Shown here piece by piece: positions 8,079 to 16,598 of a stretch of 64,000 nucleotides of DNA (its first letter is position 1; every line of letters starts with the position of its first letter). The DNA is from Nesterenkonia sp. E16_10 (GTDB taxonomy: Bacteria; Actinomycetota; Actinomycetes; Actinomycetales; Micrococcaceae): contig NZ_JADPSA010000022.1 in the NCBI RefSeq assembly GCF_017347085.1, positions 265,760 to 329,759 on the forward strand, written 5' to 3'. The translations under genes and the position numbers were made by a program. Under the pieces are notes generated by a model. That model saw only the letters and a program-made list of their open reading frames with translations. It had not been told where the DNA came from and made no database searches.

Positions 8079-9394
8079 GAGTTCTCCTGGCCATGGTTCG
8101 AAGGATTTGCCTCAGCGCCGGGCCCTGCCGGCGATGCGGCTACCGCGGTGGAGAGCGGGAAGCGGGCCAGCACGTCGAAGCCGCCCGAGTGGGCACGGGT
8201 CGTCACCGTTCCGCCATAGAGCCGGGCCCGTTCGGCCATGCCGAGCAGCCCGGAGCCGGCGCCGTCGTTGGCCGCGGACGCGCCCAGGCCGGAATCACGG
8301 ACCTCCAGCATCAGTGCCGGCTCGGGCTCCGCGGCCGTGGCGACCCATACCTCGGCACGGGCCCGCGGGCCGCCGTGCTTGAGCGTGTTGGTCAGCGCCT
8401 CCTGGACGATCCGGTAGGCCGCGAGGCCGACACCCTCGGGCAGCCTCGGGATCGAGTCGCTGAGCATGTGCAGCCGGACCTGAAGTCCCGAGGCGCTGAC
8501 ATCGTCGATGAGCTGGGGCAGGTCCTGGACTCCCGGCGCCGGTCGCTTCTGCAGCTCCCCGTGCTCATCGCGCAGCACTCCGAGCATCCGGCGCATCTCG
8601 GTGAGCGCCTCGCGCCCGGTGTCGCTGATCGTGGCAAAGGCGGCCTCGGCGCGTTCGGGGTTCTGCTGCAGGACGTACCGACCGCCATCGGCCTGGGCGA
8701 TCATCACCGACATCGAATGCGAGATCACGTCATGCATCTCCCGGGCGATGCGCATCCGCTCGGCATCCACGGCGAGCCGCGCCTCCTGGTCGCGCTCACG
8801 GATCAGCAGCTGGTTGCGCTCGGAGATGGCCCCGAGCTCTCGACGACGACGCCCGGCCAGGTGCCCGGCGAGCCAGAAGACCAGGGCTACGGCACCGGCG
8901 AAACCGCCGGTGAGTCCGGCTCCTGCCAGCGCCTCGGTCCAGTTCCCGTACCCCTGGTACTGCTGCTGGTAGTGCAGATCCAGGTACACGAAGTACGCGC
9001 CCAGTGCCGCGGCCCCGAGCAGCGCCACGGCCAGGTAGCCCCAGGAGACGCGTGGGGTGCCGTATTTGGCGCAGGCATAGACCACCAACGGGACCGCCAG
9101 TGCAGAGACGCTCGGCGCGGCGCCGATCACCAGCTGCCCGGCGCAGCAGACCGCCATGAACCCGGCGGCCGCCCCGGGGTTGGTGCGCGAGAACGCGAGC
9201 GGAAGGATGCACAGGATCTCGAGAAGGATCCCCGCATACCAGGGGACCTCGAGCCCGATCTCGCTGAAGGAGCGCGCGCCGCCGGAGTACGAGAAGACCA
9301 TCAGCACCAGCAGCGGGAGAACCTTGACCAGCGCGTCGATCAGGCGCTGCCGGGTGCGGGTCCTGGCCTCCTGAGTGTCAGTCAGCAGCGGCAT
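8075..9394 (-). CDS. Sensor histidine kinase (HisKA_3/NarX-like)
   Basis: A 439-residue membrane sensor kinase pairing with the response regulator encoded next. The start is ATG 9394 (MPLLTDTQEARTRTRQRL); the open frame continues upstream but there lies antisense-free inside the neighbour's coding region. Six or so hydrophobic helices (about residues 18-190) precede a coiled linker and the HisKA_3 box REMHDVISHSMSVMIAQADGG with the phosphorylated His. The HATPase domain carries RIVQEALTNTLKHGG and a C-terminal GSGLLGMAERARLYGG. No large extracellular domain is seen, so it is an intramembrane or membrane-stress type sensor. It overlaps the upstream small gene by 17 bases. Confidence 0.92.
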   Translation of the reverse strand: MPLLTDTQEARTRTRQRLIDALVKVLPLLVLMVFSYSGGARSFSEIGLEVPWYAGILLEILCILPLAFSRTNPGAAAGFMAVCCAGQLVIGAAPSVSALAVPLVVYACAKYGTPRVSWGYLAVALLGAAALGAYFVYLDLHYQQQYQGYGNWTEALAGAGLTGGFAGAVALVFWLAGHLAGRRRRELGAISERNQLLIRERDQEARLAVDAERMRIAREMHDVISHSMSVMIAQADGGRYVLQQNPERAEAAFATISDTGREALTEMRRMLGVLRDEHGELQKRPAPGVQDLPQLIDDVSASGLQVRLHMLSDSIPRLPEGVGLAAYRIVQEALTNTLKHGGPRARAEVWVATAAEPEPALMLEVRDSGLGASAANDGAGSGLLGMAERARLYGGTVTTRAHSGGFDVLARFPLSTAVAASPAGPGAEANPSNHGQENS

Positions 9395-9788
9395 CGCGGT
9401 CTCTGCCCCGTTCCGCCGGCCCGGCTTCTTCCTGCGAATCTGCATTCTGCCCGGCTGCTTCCTGCCCGGCTGCTCGCCGGGCCTCCTCACGGCGCTGCGC
9501 CACCTCCTCGGGGGCGTACTTCTCCACCATGCCCTTCTCCGGGCGGCCATGCTCGCGGCGGTAGCGCACGGTCTCCGAGACCAGGTAGGTCGCAGGCCCG
9601 AGGATCGGCAGCAGGAAGATCACCGCGCCCCAGATCGTGGTGCGTCTGCCGGTCTTCTCCGAGTCCTGCACCATCACCATCAGTGCCGCCACCAGCAGCC
9701 CTATTGCGGTGACCGCAATCGCCCAGGCCCAGACGGGGTTGCTCTCGGTCAGGAGGCGGAGGGCTGCCGCGGAGCTGAAGGGATTCAC
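9378..9788 (-). CDS. Small membrane protein with PLDc_N-like domain
   Basis: A 136-residue protein with two membrane helices (about 18-40 and 52-72). The second helix, AVIFLLPILGPATYLV, matches the phospholipase D nuclease N-terminal (PLDc_N) domain, a short two-helix module common in actinobacteria without any nuclease domain. A charged Glu/Arg/Ala tail (about 95-136) follows. Translation starts at GTG 9788, six bases after TAGACT, a leaderless arrangement. It heads the operon with the histidine kinase and response regulator and overlaps the kinase start. It could modulate the kinase or the exporter, but that is inference from position only. Confidence 0.75.
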   Translation of the reverse strand: MNPFSSAAALRLLTESNPVWAWAIAVTAIGLLVAALMVMVQDSEKTGRRTTIWGAVIFLLPILGPATYLVSETVRYRREHGRPEKGMVEKYAPEEVAQRREEARRAAGQEAAGQNADSQEEAGPAERGRDRDAAAD

Positions 9789-9794
9789 AGTCTC

Positions 9795-9800
9795 AGTCTA
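9795..9800 (-). promoter_or_regulatory. Leaderless -10 element (TAGACT)
   Basis: TAGACT on the minus strand lies exactly six bases before GTG 9788. This TANNNT-N6-GTG spacing is typical of leaderless actinobacterial transcripts and drives the small membrane protein/two-component operon. Confidence 0.55.
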
Positions 9801-9995
9801 GAAGCCGCGCCTGGGCAGGGCCTCCTCCTGCGGGACCAGATCAGCGCGGGTGGGCGAGGCCTCGCCAGATTCGGATCAGCTCTGCCGCAATGGGCCCGGG
9901 CACGCTTAGACTTCGCTCACGGATCGACGTGGTGCGCCGGCAGAGCGTGGTTCAGGGCCGCGCCGTGGTGGATCGGGAACCGAGAGGTGGACGGC

Positions 9996-11753
9996 ATGGG
10001 GAGGCTCTCTGCACGCGGCGCCGCCTTTCTGCGAGCGCACCTGGTCCACCTGGTCTGCGCCCTGGCGCTGGCATCCCTGGCGCTGACACCCTCTCTGGTG
10101 CCCCGCCCCACGGTGTTCCAGGGCGTCATGGCGGGGCTGTGGTTCATGGTCGGCTTTCAGCTCGGGTTCGCGGTGCGGGCCGCGGGCCGGGCTCTGGCCC
10201 GGCGTCTCCCCGGCAGGAGATCCGGATCGGTGGCCGGGCCGGAGGTTCCTGCCGGCTCCACCCCCGGCGGACGGGGAAGGCGCTCACCGGTTCGCGCGGG
10301 GGGCCTCGCGGCTGCCATCGGCGTGGGGCTGCTGCTCTACGTGATCGGCTACGGGGCGCTGGTGGTGTCCTGGCAGAACGAGGTCCGCGAACTGGTGGAG
10401 ATGGAACCGGTCGACGGCCCCGGGCACGCCGCGTTCCTGACAAGCATGGCCGTGACGATGCTGGCGCTCTTCGGGATCGCCAAGGCGATCGCCGCGCTGG
10501 GCGACGCGGCGGGACGCTGGGTGGCAGGCCGAGGCGGCTCCGCGCGGCGGCTCCGCTGGGCTTCGCGGGCCACGGCAGTCGTCGCGGTGCTCGCCCTGAT
10601 CCTGGGGCTGATCGGCGGTGGGCTCAGCGTCGTCGGGCGGATCTATCAGGACCGCGATGCCGGCACGCTTGAGGGCAGCTCGCCCCCGGTGCTGCCCGGG
10701 CGCTCCGGCGGACCTGGATCGGCCGTGGACTGGGACGGGCTGGGCCGGCAGGGTCGCGCCTTCACCGGTGGCGGTCCCAGCGCGGCGCAGATCGAGCAGG
10801 TCACCGGCGCCGCCGCAGAGGAACCGGTCCGGGCCTACGCCGGGCTGTCGCAGGGGGCAGACATGCAGGCCCGGGCGGAGCTGGTCGTCGAGGAGCTTGA
10901 GCGCCACGGCGGGTTCGACCGTGAGGTGCTGCTCGTCGCCACGCCCACGGGCTCCGGCTGGCTCGAGCCGCAGGCGATCGCGGCGTTGGAGTACCTCTAT
11001 GCCGGGGACACCGCGGCCGCGTCCATGCAGTACTCGGTGCAGCCCAGCTGGGTCTCGTTCCTGTTCGACCCAGAACTTCCCAAGAACTCGAGCCAGGCGC
11101 TGTTTGACGCGGTCCATGCGCGGTGGCAGGCGCTGCCCGAGGCGGAGCGGCCCCGGCTGGTGGTCTACGGGCTGAGCCTGGGTGCCCTGGGCATGTCTGG
11201 CAGCTTCGAGAGTCTGGAGGACCTGCTGGAGCGCACCGACGCGGCGCTGTTCACCGGTCCGCCGGCGACCTCCGAGCCGTGGCGCAGCCTGCAGGCGAAC
11301 CGCGATCCCGGGAGCCCCGTCTGGCAGCCGATCTATCGGGACGGAGAGCGGGTGCGCTGGCAGTCCAAGCCCGGTGACTTCGCCGCGCTGGAGGGTTCCT
11401 GGCGAGAGCCTCGCCTGGGCTATCTTCAGCACGCCACCGACCCGATCACCTGGCTGGATCCCGCGGTGATCTACCGATCCCCGGAATGGCTGAGCGGGCC
11501 AGCGGCGTCCGGTGGGCGCGGGGCCGATGTCAGCGACTCGATGCGCTGGATCCCCGGTGTCACCTTCCTGCACCTGGTGGCGGACATGCTGGTCAGCGAG
11601 GCGGTGCCGCCCAGCCACGGCCACAACTTCGGCGACGTCGCGGTGGACGGCTGGGCGCAGGTGCTTCCGGGCCATGAGCGCAGCCAGGCGCAGCTGGAGG
11701 CGATCCAGTCCGTCATCGAGGGCATCGACACCCACGATCCGACCTGGGAGTGA
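9996..11753 (+). CDS. Membrane-anchored alpha/beta-hydrolase (Abhydrolase_9 family)
   Basis: A 585-residue protein. The start ATG 9996 (MGRLSARGAAFLRAHLVHL) is preceded by GAGAGGTGG; the frame is open far upstream but has no site there. The N-terminal third has four or five membrane helices (within residues 15-215), matching the Abhydrolase_9 N-terminal domain. The C-terminal two-thirds is the hydrolase domain, with the likely nucleophile Ser in VVYGLSLGALGMSGSF (about residue 391) and a distal SHGHNFGDVAVDGW containing candidate His. The family is widespread in actinobacteria and includes mycobacterial membrane proteins of unknown substrate, with lipid or ester hydrolysis suspected. It is transcribed alone and converges three bases from the usp gene. 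Confidence 0.85.
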   Translation: MGRLSARGAAFLRAHLVHLVCALALASLALTPSLVPRPTVFQGVMAGLWFMVGFQLGFAVRAAGRALARRLPGRRSGSVAGPEVPAGSTPGGRGRRSPVRAGGLAAAIGVGLLLYVIGYGALVVSWQNEVRELVEMEPVDGPGHAAFLTSMAVTMLALFGIAKAIAALGDAAGRWVAGRGGSARRLRWASRATAVVAVLALILGLIGGGLSVVGRIYQDRDAGTLEGSSPPVLPGRSGGPGSAVDWDGLGRQGRAFTGGGPSAAQIEQVTGAAAEEPVRAYAGLSQGADMQARAELVVEELERHGGFDREVLLVATPTGSGWLEPQAIAALEYLYAGDTAAASMQYSVQPSWVSFLFDPELPKNSSQALFDAVHARWQALPEAERPRLVVYGLSLGALGMSGSFESLEDLLERTDAALFTGPPATSEPWRSLQANRDPGSPVWQPIYRDGERVRWQSKPGDFAALEGSWREPRLGYLQHATDPITWLDPAVIYRSPEWLSGPAASGGRGADVSDSMRWIPGVTFLHLVADMLVSEAVPPSHGHNFGDVAVDGWAQVLPGHERSQAQLEAIQSVIEGIDTHDPTWE

Positions 11754-11756
11754 GGC

Positions 11757-12122
11757 TCAGGCGTCGACCTGCCCCGGCTTGACGCAGAGGACGGGGGTGT
11801 TGGCCTGCAGGATGATCTGCTGCGCCGAGGAGCCCATGATGAATTTGCTCGCCGGGGTGCGCTGACGAATGCCGATCACGATCACCGAGGGGTCGATGCG
11901 CTCCGCGGTGTCCAGCAGATCCCCCACACCGTCCTTGCCTCGAGCGTCCGGCTCGGCGTAAGCCTCCCGCACCCCTGCCGCCTCGGCCGCGCCCGGTGCG
12001 GGGCGCTCTCCGCCGAGCCCGAAGTAGAGCAGATCCTCCCCGCGGCGCGCCGCCTCCTGGAGTGCGAAGGCGTAGGCGGCCCGCCCTTCGGCGGTGTCGG
12101 TGCCAGCGACGAGGACGGTCAT
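11757..12122 (-). CDS. Universal stress protein (UspA family)
   Basis: A 121-residue single-domain Usp, slightly shorter than the usual 140-150. It starts MTVLVAGTDTAEGRAAYAFALQEA behind CCTAGGAGCC. The nucleotide-binding loop is present as VIGIRQRTPASKFIMGSSAQ, the G-x(2)-G...GS pattern of ATP-binding Usp proteins, then a terminal strand NTPVLCVKPG. The shortened middle part may have lost a helix. It is divergent from tctCBA and probably monocistronic. Typical roles are stress or dormancy adaptation; nothing more specific can be read from the sequence. Confidence 0.88.
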   Translation of the reverse strand: MTVLVAGTDTAEGRAAYAFALQEAARRGEDLLYFGLGGERPAPGAAEAAGVREAYAEPDARGKDGVGDLLDTAERIDPSVIVIGIRQRTPASKFIMGSSAQQIILQANTPVLCVKPGQVDA

Positions 12123-12209
12123 GGGGGCTCCTAGGGGTCAGGTGTCCGGGGCGAGGGCCACGGAGTGGATGTCCGGTCTCGGGACTGCGAGCATCGAGGC
12201 CAATCTGTG

Positions 12210-12242
12210 TAGGATACCGCCCTATGGCGTGATTGCGATCAC
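12210..12242 (+). promoter_or_regulatory. tctCBA promoter with CRP/GlxR-like operator
   Basis: A TAGGAT -10-like hexamer (12210-12215) is followed at 12229-12242 by GTGATTGCGATCAC, a perfect GTGA-N6-TCAC palindrome as bound by CRP/GlxR proteins. The operator lies at or just downstream of the expected start point, a position suited to repression. This would put tricarboxylate uptake under cAMP/catabolite control. The -35 is weak. Confidence 0.55.
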
Positions 12243-12316
12243 GAACGATCGGGGCTGCGCCGCACCACAGACAACGTCCGATCCGCAGTGACGCCGATCG
12301 GCATCGAAGGGAACTG

Positions 12317-13333
12317 ATGAGCCAGCAGGCCACACCCGATTCCGCCTCGCCGTCGCGCCGCAAGAGGATCCTCACCGGCGGCTTCGCCGTCGTTGCGGTG
12401 GGCTGCGTGGCAGCTGCCTCGTTCTTCTCCATCCAAGCCGCATCGGGTGGCACGGATGTGCGCAACAACGTGACGCTGATCGCGCCGGCGGCGGCCGGCG
12501 GCGGGTGGGACACCTTCCAGCGCGAGCTGCAGCAGAGCATGCAGACCAACGATCTCGTGAACAACGTTCAGGTCATCAATGTCCCCGGCGCCGGGGGAAC
12601 CATCGCCATCGGCAATGTGGCCCAGCTGCCCGAGGCCAACAACCTGATGGTCGGTGGCACCGGGCAGATCGCGGCCCAGATTCAGTTCGGCACCCCCTCC
12701 CGGCTTCAAGACGTCACTCCGGTCGCGAAGGTCCTTGAGGAGTACGACATCGTCGTGGTGCCAGCCGACTCACCCCACGAGACCATGGACGATCTCGTCG
12801 AGGCGTGGCAGGAGAATCCCAGCGGGACCCCCTGGACCGGGGGTGGATCCTTCGACCAGCTGGTGATGACCGAGATCGCATTGGTCGCAGGCATCAGCCC
12901 AGGCGAGACCACCTACATCCCCTCTGACGGTGGAGGTGAGGCGATCCAGGCGCTGCTCAATGGCACCGCCGTCGCCGCGGCCGGCGGATTCGCCGATATG
13001 TACCCCCAGGTCGAGTCGGGACGGCTGCGGGTCCTCGGCGTGGCCGCCGAGGACCGGCTCGCAGGAGAGGACGACATCCCGACCCTGGCCGAAGAGGGCT
13101 ACGACGTGACCCTGACCAATTGGCGGGCGCTCTTCGCCCCGCCCAGCGCCACCGAGGAAGAGGTCACCGAGTTGAGAGAACTGGTCGACGAGGCGGTGGC
13201 CACACCCGAATGGGCGGCGACCGTGGAGCGCAACTACTGGCGTGAGGCGCCCTTGCAGGGTGAAGAGCTGGATCAGTACATCGCCGACGAGACCGAACGC
13301 ATCGGCGGCCTGTTCGAGGAGATGGGACAGTGA
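12317..13333 (+). CDS. tctC: Tripartite tricarboxylate transporter, substrate-binding protein
   Basis: The extracytoplasmic solute receptor (Bug/TctC family) of a TTT transporter. The start ATG 12317 (MSQQATPDSASPSRRKRILTGG) follows GAAGGGAA; the 338-residue length is typical. The N-terminus has basic residues and a hydrophobic stretch ending VGCVAAASFF, a signal peptide or lipoprotein signal with a possible acylated Cys. The mature part has the family patterns NNVTLIAPAAAGGGWD, which forms a binding loop, and PGAGGTIAIGN. It overlaps tctB by four bases. Family ligands are carboxylates such as citrate, tartrate or terephthalate; the exact one cannot be told. Confidence 0.93.
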   Translation: MSQQATPDSASPSRRKRILTGGFAVVAVGCVAAASFFSIQAASGGTDVRNNVTLIAPAAAGGGWDTFQRELQQSMQTNDLVNNVQVINVPGAGGTIAIGNVAQLPEANNLMVGGTGQIAAQIQFGTPSRLQDVTPVAKVLEEYDIVVVPADSPHETMDDLVEAWQENPSGTPWTGGGSFDQLVMTEIALVAGISPGETTYIPSDGGGEAIQALLNGTAVAAAGGFADMYPQVESGRLRVLGVAAEDRLAGEDDIPTLAEEGYDVTLTNWRALFAPPSATEEEVTELRELVDEAVATPEWAATVERNYWREAPLQGEELDQYIADETERIGGLFEEMGQ

Positions 13334-13926
13334 GCACCCCGATGAACCCCTCGCCTCCAGCGCACGAAGACCCCGCGCCGCCGGCCAGCTCCGCCTCCGG
13401 CCCGGACCAGCCCGACCATCCAGGGCCTGCTCCCGCCGGGGAGGGCACCTTCTGGCACGGTCGCTCAGGGCTCATCATGCCCGTGGTCATCGCCGGATTC
13501 AGCCTCTACATCCTCTTCGGCGTCGCCACGATGGACGTCGGGGACGCCGACTTCCCGGGACCCCAGTTCTTTCCCAGCATCCTGGGCGTGCTCGGACTGG
13601 TGCTCGCCGGCATCATCGCCGCAGGGATCCTGCGGAAGCCCGAACACCCGGAGAACAGCTCCGGGAAGTCCTGGCGGTTCCATTCTGACTTCAACGCGCT
13701 GGGCTGGACGGTGGGCGGGTTCCTCGCCTTCGCCGTGCTGCTTCCCTGGTTGGGCTGGATCCTCGCCGGAGGGCTGTTGTTCTGGTGCGTGGCGCGTGGC
13801 TTCGGGTCCCGTCGTGCGCTCTTCGACATCCTGGTGGGCCTGTTCATGAGTTCCGTCGCATATCTCGGCTTCAGCGTGGCACTGGGCCTGAACCTGCCTT
13901 CGGGCATTCTCGGAGGCGGTTTCTGA
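13330..13926 (+). CDS. tctB: Tripartite tricarboxylate transporter, small membrane subunit
   Basis: A 198-residue small permease subunit of the TTT system. GTG 13330 overlaps the tctC stop (GTGA). A proline-rich hydrophilic leader of about 45 residues precedes four membrane helices; GVATMDVGDADFPGPQFFPSILGVLGLVLAGIIAA is characteristic of TctB. It lies one base before tctA. The long Pro/Ala-rich N-terminus is an addition relative to Gram-negative TctB but is common in actinobacteria. Confidence 0.9.
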   Translation: MSTPMNPSPPAHEDPAPPASSASGPDQPDHPGPAPAGEGTFWHGRSGLIMPVVIAGFSLYILFGVATMDVGDADFPGPQFFPSILGVLGLVLAGIIAAGILRKPEHPENSSGKSWRFHSDFNALGWTVGGFLAFAVLLPWLGWILAGGLLFWCVARGFGSRRALFDILVGLFMSSVAYLGFSVALGLNLPSGILGGGF

Positions 13927-13927
13927 C

Positions 13928-15433
13928 ATGGACTCACTTCCACTCCTGATGGAGGGCTTCGCCGGAGCCCTGACACCTGCAAACCTGCTCTGGGTCGTGG
14001 TGGGCTGTCTGCTGGGAACCGCGGTCGGCGTGATGCCGGGCCTGGGTTCCTCCATGGCGGTGGCGCTGCTGCTGCCGATGACCTTCGCCCTGGACCCGAC
14101 GGCGGCGTTCATCCTCTTCGCCGGGGTCTACTTCGGCGGCCTCTTCGGCGACTCCACCATGGCGATCCTGATGAACACCCCCGGCCAGGCGTCCGCGATC
14201 GCCTCGACCTTCGAGGGTCACCGCATGGCCCTGGACGGACGGGCGCCCCAGGCCCTGGCCACGGCTGCCATCGGGGCGTTCATCGGTGGCATCATCGCCT
14301 CGACCATCGTGGTGTTCTTCGCCCCGACGCTGGCGGAGCTCTCGCGCTACTTCGGACCTGCGGAGTACTTCGCGCTGGCGGTCTTCGCATTCATCGCGAC
14401 CTCCTCGGTGGTCTCCGAGTCGGTGCCCAAGGGGCTGGCCTCGCTGATGCTGGGCCTGGGGCTCTCCACGGTCGGCATCGACGCGGTCACCGGCACCCAG
14501 CGCTTCACCCTGGGTGCGCCGCAGCTGTTCGAGGGCATCTCACTGATCACCGTCACCGTGGCGATCCTCGCCCTGGGCGAGGTCTTCCATGTGGCCTCGA
14601 GGGCTCGACGCGATCACCCCGACCTGAAGACCCGCTCCGCCGGACGTCCCTGGCTGAAGTGGGCCGAGTTCAAGGAAGCCGCTCCGGCCTGGGGCCGCGG
14701 CACGGTGATCGGGCTGCCCTTCGGCGTGATCCCGGTCGGCGGTTCCGAGGTGCCCACGTTCATGGCCTATGACGTGGAGCGCCGGCTGGATCGGCGTCGT
14801 CGCCTCCCGCAGTTCGGCAAGGGTGCCATCCGGGGCCTGGCTGCACCGGAGGCGGCGGGCAACTCCACGACCGGCATGGCGATGGGCGCGCTGCTCGCCC
14901 TGGGTCTCCCGGTCTCCGCGACGGCTGCGATCATGCTGGCGGCCTTCCGCCAGTACGGCCTGCAGCCCGGACCGCTGCTCTTCGACCGCAACCCCGAACT
15001 GGTCTGGGCGCTGCTCGCCAGCTTCTTCATCGCGATGGTGGTGCTGCTGATCATCAACCTGCCCTTCGCGCAGCTGTGGTCCAAGCTGCTGCTGATCCCA
15101 CAGCCCTACCTCTATGCCGGCATCGCGCTGTTCTGCGGGCTCGGCGTGTTCGCCACCTCCGGGCGGGTCTTCGACCTGTTGCTGCTGCTGGGCATCGGCC
15201 TGGTCGGCTTCGGGATGCGCCGCTACGGCTACCCGCTGGCTCCACTGATGATCGGCATGGTGCTCGGTCCGCTGGCCGAGACCTCGATCCGCGACGCCCT
15301 GCTGTCCTCCGACGGCAACTATGCGGCGCTGATCGACAGCCCGATCACCTGGTTCATCTACGGACTGCTGGCCCTGGTCCTGGCGTTCACGGTGCGCGCC
15401 GCAGTGCGGAAGAAGAGCCGACAGGACATCTGA
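13928..15433 (+). CDS. tctA: Tripartite tricarboxylate transporter, large permease
   Basis: The 501-residue main permease, with about twelve membrane helices. The TctA motif GTAVGVMPGLGSSMAVALLLP (about residues 33-53) and the second-repeat AAPEAAGNSTTGMAMGALLALGLP-type motif are both present, as is FGGLFGDSTMAILMNTPG. The length equals the family norm. It is the last gene of tctCBA and is followed by a GC-rich hairpin before the convergent AbrB-type gene. Confidence 0.95.
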   Translation: MDSLPLLMEGFAGALTPANLLWVVVGCLLGTAVGVMPGLGSSMAVALLLPMTFALDPTAAFILFAGVYFGGLFGDSTMAILMNTPGQASAIASTFEGHRMALDGRAPQALATAAIGAFIGGIIASTIVVFFAPTLAELSRYFGPAEYFALAVFAFIATSSVVSESVPKGLASLMLGLGLSTVGIDAVTGTQRFTLGAPQLFEGISLITVTVAILALGEVFHVASRARRDHPDLKTRSAGRPWLKWAEFKEAAPAWGRGTVIGLPFGVIPVGGSEVPTFMAYDVERRLDRRRRLPQFGKGAIRGLAAPEAAGNSTTGMAMGALLALGLPVSATAAIMLAAFRQYGLQPGPLLFDRNPELVWALLASFFIAMVVLLIINLPFAQLWSKLLLIPQPYLYAGIALFCGLGVFATSGRVFDLLLLLGIGLVGFGMRRYGYPLAPLMIGMVLGPLAETSIRDALLSSDGNYAALIDSPITWFIYGLLALVLAFTVRAAVRKKSRQDI

Positions 15434-15437
15434 GGCT

Positions 15438-15453
15438 GCGGCCGCGGGGCCGC
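15438..15453. terminator. GC-rich hairpin between convergent operons
   Basis: GCGGCC-GCGG-GGCCGC forms a perfect six-pair stem between tctA (ending 15433) and the opposite-strand gene (ending 15476). There is no T-run, so it could be a bidirectional or Rho-assisted stop rather than a classical terminator. Confidence 0.4.
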
Positions 15454-15475
15454 GGGGCCGGAACCACCGGACTCA

Positions 15476-16033
15476 TCAGGACCGGGGTCCAGGGTCGTCC
15501 GGCTCGGCGATCCAGCGCTGTCGGATCTTCACCGCCGCCCAGAGGACGAGGGGCAGGCTCAGCAGCACCGTGAAGAGCCGGACCATATGGGCGCCGATGA
15601 TGACCGCGCCGTCGAATCCCAGCGCGACCCCGGCGGTCACCATCTCCCCCACCCCGCCGGGCATCAGCGAGAGCATCGCCTCGGCGGGGTCGAGGATCCC
15701 CAGGGCGGCGAAGGCCCACCCGAAGAGCAGCCCCGCCCCCAGCACTGCGCCCACGGCCAGGGTTCCGGGGGCGAGGAATCGCCTGAACTGGCGGAACGTG
15801 TCCGGGGCGATCGTCGCGCCGATGGCGGTGCCGACCAGCAGCTGGGCGAGGAGAACGATCAGATCCGGCACCTGCACCGCCAGGCCGAAGCCGAGGTTGA
15901 TCGCAGCGGCCCCCACCAGGCCGCCGGTGATCGGCCACAGCGGGATCCGGCACCGGCGGAAGATCAAGGCTGCCGCGGCGGAGCCCGCCATCACCGCAAG
16001 CAGCGGCAGCAGCTGGAGAAGCAGCTGCGTCAT
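15476..16033 (-). CDS. AbrB-duplication family membrane protein, second half-gene
   Basis: A 185-residue protein with about five hydrophobic helices, equivalent to one of the two repeats of the AbrB/AmoA-type membrane family (COG3180, often misnamed as a transcriptional regulator or ammonia monooxygenase). The repeat signature LMPGGVGEMVTAGVALGFDGAVIIGAHMVRLFTVLL matches the partner gene's equivalent CTPGGLAEVTT-like stretch. Full-length members are about 350 residues with both repeats fused. Here the upstream gene holds the other repeat and stops 13 bases before this ATG, in a different frame. The function is unknown; transport is suspected. Confidence 0.8.
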   Translation of the reverse strand: MTQLLLQLLPLLAVMAGSAAAALIFRRCRIPLWPITGGLVGAAAINLGFGLAVQVPDLIVLLAQLLVGTAIGATIAPDTFRQFRRFLAPGTLAVGAVLGAGLLFGWAFAALGILDPAEAMLSLMPGGVGEMVTAGVALGFDGAVIIGAHMVRLFTVLLSLPLVLWAAVKIRQRWIAEPDDPGPRS

Positions 16034-16046
16034 GGGCGCACCGCCG

Positions 16047-16580
16047 TCACGAGAGCACCAGCAGCAGGATCGGCAGGATCACGAGCACCAGTGAGAACAG
16101 TCGGACCGCGTGGACGCTGAGCACCACCCCGACCTGGGCGCCCTTGTCGATGGCGATCGTGGTCACCTCGGCGAGACCTCCGGGTGTCACGGCGAGCACC
16201 GCCGTGACCGGATCCACCTGGTAGCGGATCATCAGCACCGTGATGAAGACCAGATTCAGCGCGGTCAGGGCCAGGTAGGCCAGGACCACGGGCAGTGCGA
16301 TCACTGCGGTGCTCAGGAGCGAATCCAGGGTGAGCAGCACTCCGGCGGCAAGTCCGACGGTGGTCAGCCCGATCTGTCGCAGGACGATCGGCAGGCTGGC
16401 GGGCTTCATCCGGCGGGTCCAGGGCTGGTTGACCAGTGCCGCGCCCACCACGCTGCCGATCAGCATTCCAGCCGGCACGCCGAGGAGCTCCAGCACCGAA
16501 CCCACGCTGAGGCCGCCCAGCAGCAGCTTGCCGATCCCGAGCAGCTGCGTCGGACGTGACGTCTCATCCCCGGTGGCCAA
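16047..16580 (-). CDS. AbrB-duplication family membrane protein, first half-gene
   Basis: A 177-residue membrane protein carrying one AbrB-type repeat, with AVTPGGLAEVTTIAIDKGAQVGVVLSVHAVRLFSLVL near its end, parallel to the LMPGGVGEMVTAG repeat of the next gene. The predicted start is TTG 16580 (MATGDETSRPTQLLG) after AGGACGG; no ATG or GTG lies near the correct position. It follows the glycerophosphodiesterase gene by 18 bases and precedes the second half-gene by 13. Each half looks complete with its own start, so this may be a genuine two-subunit form rather than a broken gene. Confidence 0.78.
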   Translation of the reverse strand: MATGDETSRPTQLLGIGKLLLGGLSVGSVLELLGVPAGMLIGSVVGAALVNQPWTRRMKPASLPIVLRQIGLTTVGLAAGVLLTLDSLLSTAVIALPVVLAYLALTALNLVFITVLMIRYQVDPVTAVLAVTPGGLAEVTTIAIDKGAQVGVVLSVHAVRLFSLVLVILPILLLVLS

Positions 16581-16598
16581 TGCTGTGTCCGTCCTGAT

